Of a DNA stretch of 8,388 nt, positions 6,838-8,388 are shown piece by piece. A program made the translations under genes and the position numbers. The notes beneath the pieces were generated by a model. It worked only from the letters and a program-made list of their open reading frames with translations. It was not told the DNA's origin and ran no database searches. Within the stretch, counting starts at the first letter, position 1. Every line of letters starts with the position of its first letter. The stretch comes from Halovenus sp. GTDB lineage: Archaea; Halobacteriota; Halobacteria; Halobacteriales; Haloarculaceae. Where the stretch lies: positions 1 through 8,388 of the forward strand of contig PUMG01000284.1 in NCBI GenBank assembly GCA_003551265.1, read 5' to 3'.

Positions 6838-6859
6838 CGGGGCACGTCGGAGTTGTCGT

Positions 6860-7630
6860 ATGTATCTGGGAGACGAGGCGTGGCCGGACCTCGAATCGTA
6901 CTTCGAGAGCGAGTCGCTGGCGCTGGTGCCGGTCGGGTCGACCGAACAGCACGGTCCCCACCTGCCAGAAGCGACCGACCACCTCATCGCGGAGGCACTC
7001 GCCCGTGAGGCCGCAGAACGAACGGGGTATCTCTGCACACCGACGGTCACCGTCGGAGTGAGTCCACACCACCGTCAGTTCCACGGAACGATGTGGGTCG
7101 ACCCGCCAGCGTTTCGCACCTACATGGAGTCGCTGACGCGCAACCTCACCTACCACGGCATCGACCGCGTGATATTCGTCAACGCCCACGGCGGCAACGT
7201 CACGCACCTGCGCGAGGTCGGACGGCGACTTCACGAGGATGGAACCGCCTATGCGATCGAGTGGATGTGGGATGAAAGTATTCCCGAACTCGTCCGTGAA
7301 CTGTTCTCGGTCCCCGGTCCCCACGGAGGGCCGAAAGAGACGGCGATGATCATGCACATCGCGGGCGAACTCGTCCACGATGACAGAGTCGAATCGGCCC
7401 GCGACGGCGGCCTCGTCGAATGGGGCAGAGACACCGGTCGTCACTTCGGCGCACGAACGTTCTACGATGCCATCGACAACACCGAAAACGGGGTGCTGGG
7501 TGACCAGACCGACGCCACTCCGGAAGCGGGTGAACAGCTGTTCGAGGCGGCGACGGAACAGCTCTGCCAGCTCTGTGACTGGCTCGCCGGTCAGGAGTTC
7601 GAGGCGTTGTTACCTGCAGAACATGTATAA
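6860..7630 (+). CDS. Creatininase-family metal-dependent amidohydrolase
   Basis: A 256-residue soluble, acidic protein matching the usual length of the creatininase superfamily. Signature motifs are GSTEQHGPHLPEATD (26-40), giving metal-ligand candidates Glu29, His31 and Asp40; HHRQFHGTM (70-78); VNAHGGN (107-113) with His110; and GPHGGPKET (153-161) with Glu160. All key metal-binding positions appear intact, so the enzyme should be active. The superfamily includes creatininase, MftE peptidase and the archaeal ArfB deformylase of riboflavin and F420 synthesis. In a haloarchaeon ArfB is a plausible identity, but motifs alone do not decide it, so I give no symbol. The start at 6860 fits a leaderless transcript from the TATA-like ATTATAG at 6831-6837; a weak GGAG also lies 7 bases upstream. 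A 30-residue longer reading from 6770 would run across both promoters and is rejected. The gene ends with tandem in-frame TAA TAA stops. Confidence 0.92.
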   Translation: MYLGDEAWPDLESYFESESLALVPVGSTEQHGPHLPEATDHLIAEALAREAAERTGYLCTPTVTVGVSPHHRQFHGTMWVDPPAFRTYMESLTRNLTYHGIDRVIFVNAHGGNVTHLREVGRRLHEDGTAYAIEWMWDESIPELVRELFSVPGPHGGPKETAMIMHIAGELVHDDRVESARDGGLVEWGRDTGRHFGARTFYDAIDNTENGVLGDQTDATPEAGEQLFEAATEQLCQLCDWLAGQEFEALLPAEHV

Positions 7631-7635
7631 TAAAA
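7627..7635 (-). terminator. Possible T-rich transcription terminator after hflX
   Basis: On the minus strand the sequence TTTTATTAT follows the hflX stop after about 22 bases. Archaeal terminators are commonly simple T-rich tracts without a hairpin. The tract overlaps the tandem stop codons of the convergent creatininase gene, so its AT richness may have another cause. I see no matching T tract for the plus-strand gene. Confidence 0.25.
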
Positions 7636-7657
7636 CCGAATAGAGATCGTTTCACAG

Positions 7658-8388
7658 CTACGCCGACGGACTCGGTTCGACAAGTCCGCTCGCTTTCGAG
7701 CGTGACTGCTCGACGACAGTGGGTCTGGCCTCGAACTCGACGATGACCTCGTCACCGTGGTCGCTGTATTCGACATCTTCGACGTAGGCGTTGTCGTGAA
7801 TCCAGGAGACGACGCTCATCGTGTCGTCGGTCATCGGCATGACGAGGCGTTCGCGCTGGTAGGCCGGAAGTTCCTGGTGAATCCGCTCACAGAGGTGTTC
7901 GATACCCTTGCCAGTTTTCGCACTCACCACGACTGGATTCGGTGCGAGCGCGGAGACCGCCTCTCGCTTTTTGGCAATTTCGTCCTCGTCGACGGCGTCA
8001 CACTTGTTCAACACCGTGACGATAGGTGCCTGGTTACGTTCGTACAGCGTGTCGTGGCAGGTCACGAGTTTCTCGTGTATCTCCTCGACGGGTTCGCTCA
8101 GGTCGACGACGAGCAACACGAGGTCGGCCCGGTAGACCGCATCGAGCGTGGATTTGAACGACTCGACAAGCCAGTGGGGCAACTCGGAGATGAACCCGAC
8201 GGTGTCAGTCACGAGCACGTCACGTCGGTCGAGGTCGGCCTTTCGCGTGGTCGTCCCGAGCGTCGTGAACAGTCGGTCCTCAGAAAGGGCAGTCGAGTCG
8301 AGGTCCGGGTGGAGGTCCTCGTTCTCGTCGACGCTCAGATCCGTTGCGAGACGGCGCAACAGCGTCGACTTGCCAGCGTTGGTGTAGC
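7658..8388 (-). CDS. hflX: HflX-family GTPase, C-terminal part (5' end outside window)
   Basis: The visible 242 residues start inside the P-loop (YTNAGKST, lacking only the preceding residues), so the N-terminal HflX domain is beyond the right edge. The GTPase motifs follow in order: switch I FTTLGTTTRKA (40-50), G3 DTVGF (61-65), G4 NKCD (127-130) and G5 SAK (155-157). The YTNAGKST P-loop with DTVGFI and the HWLVESFKSTL helix is characteristic of HflX. HflX proteins bind the large ribosomal subunit and, in bacteria, split or rescue stalled ribosomes. Two local differences from the common pattern are visible: switch I reads TTLGTTT where many HflX proteins have ATLDPTT, and an acidic stretch (DENEDLHPDLD) lengthens the loop between G1 and switch I. 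A C-terminal domain of roughly 75 residues follows G5. The TAG stop at 7658-7660 faces the creatininase gene 27 bases away. Confidence 0.95.
   Translation of the reverse strand, partial: YTNAGKSTLLRRLATDLSVDENEDLHPDLDSTALSEDRLFTTLGTTTRKADLDRRDVLVTDTVGFISELPHWLVESFKSTLDAVYRADLVLLVVDLSEPVEEIHEKLVTCHDTLYERNQAPIVTVLNKCDAVDEDEIAKKREAVSALAPNPVVVSAKTGKGIEHLCERIHQELPAYQRERLVMPMTDDTMSVVSWIHDNAYVEDVEYSDHGDEVIVEFEARPTVVEQSRSKASGLVEPSPSA

Noticed and set aside
6770..6859. A 30-residue extension of the creatininase protein
   Set aside because: It would start inside the divergent promoter region and adds residues not expected before the family's N-terminus.
6755..7444. A long N-terminal extension of the M48 protease reading through the creatininase gene
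   Set aside because: It is antisense to a clear creatininase gene, crosses both promoters and has no family similarity. The M48 family starts near the first membrane helix, matching the ATG at 6754.
7631..7657. Small gene or RNA between creatininase and hflX
   Set aside because: The gap is only 27 bases and shows nothing beyond tandem stop codons and a short T-rich tract.

Overview
The window reads as chromosomal DNA from a haloarchaeon (class Halobacteria). GC is high, the soluble proteins are acidic, the starts are either leaderless or carry GGAGGTGA-type Shine-Dalgarno sites, and the gene families are typical of that group. It is almost fully coding. I see seven protein genes, two of them cut by the window edges, and no tRNA, rRNA, CRISPR array or insertion sequence. 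No gap between genes exceeds about 105 bases.

Left part (1-6754): a MoxR/DUF58-type module. The 3' end of a MoxR AAA+ ATPase gene (+ strand, 2-568) runs tail-to-tail into a five-gene minus-strand operon. In transcription order the operon encodes an M48 (HtpX-like) membrane zinc protease (6754-5687), a membrane-anchored protein with an Ig-like exterior and a C-terminal DUF4129 domain (5690-3948), a small two-helix membrane protein (3951-3337), a DUF58 protein (3340-1994) and a polytopic membrane protein (1997-543). All four junctions are 4-base ATGA overlaps, so translation is very probably coupled. MoxR and the last operon gene overlap by 26 bases at their 3' ends. MoxR ATPases with DUF58 (VWA-related) partners are generally regarded as chaperone-like modules that assemble or remodel other proteins. 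A protease and several uncharacterised membrane proteins here suggest work at the cell membrane, but the client is unknown.

Middle (6755-6859): a 105-base divergent intergenic region. It holds a TATA-like element at a leaderless distance from each flanking start, and a small TGTGCACA palindrome between them.

Right part: a creatininase-family metal-dependent amidohydrolase (+ strand, 6860-7630), then, convergent after 27 bases, the C-terminal two thirds or so of an HflX-family GTPase (minus strand, 7658 to the window end). These two look like ordinary housekeeping or metabolic genes unrelated to the operon.

The part most likely to hold undescribed biology is the operon: five tightly coupled envelope genes of which three have no known function, with their presumed ATPase motor on the opposite strand.
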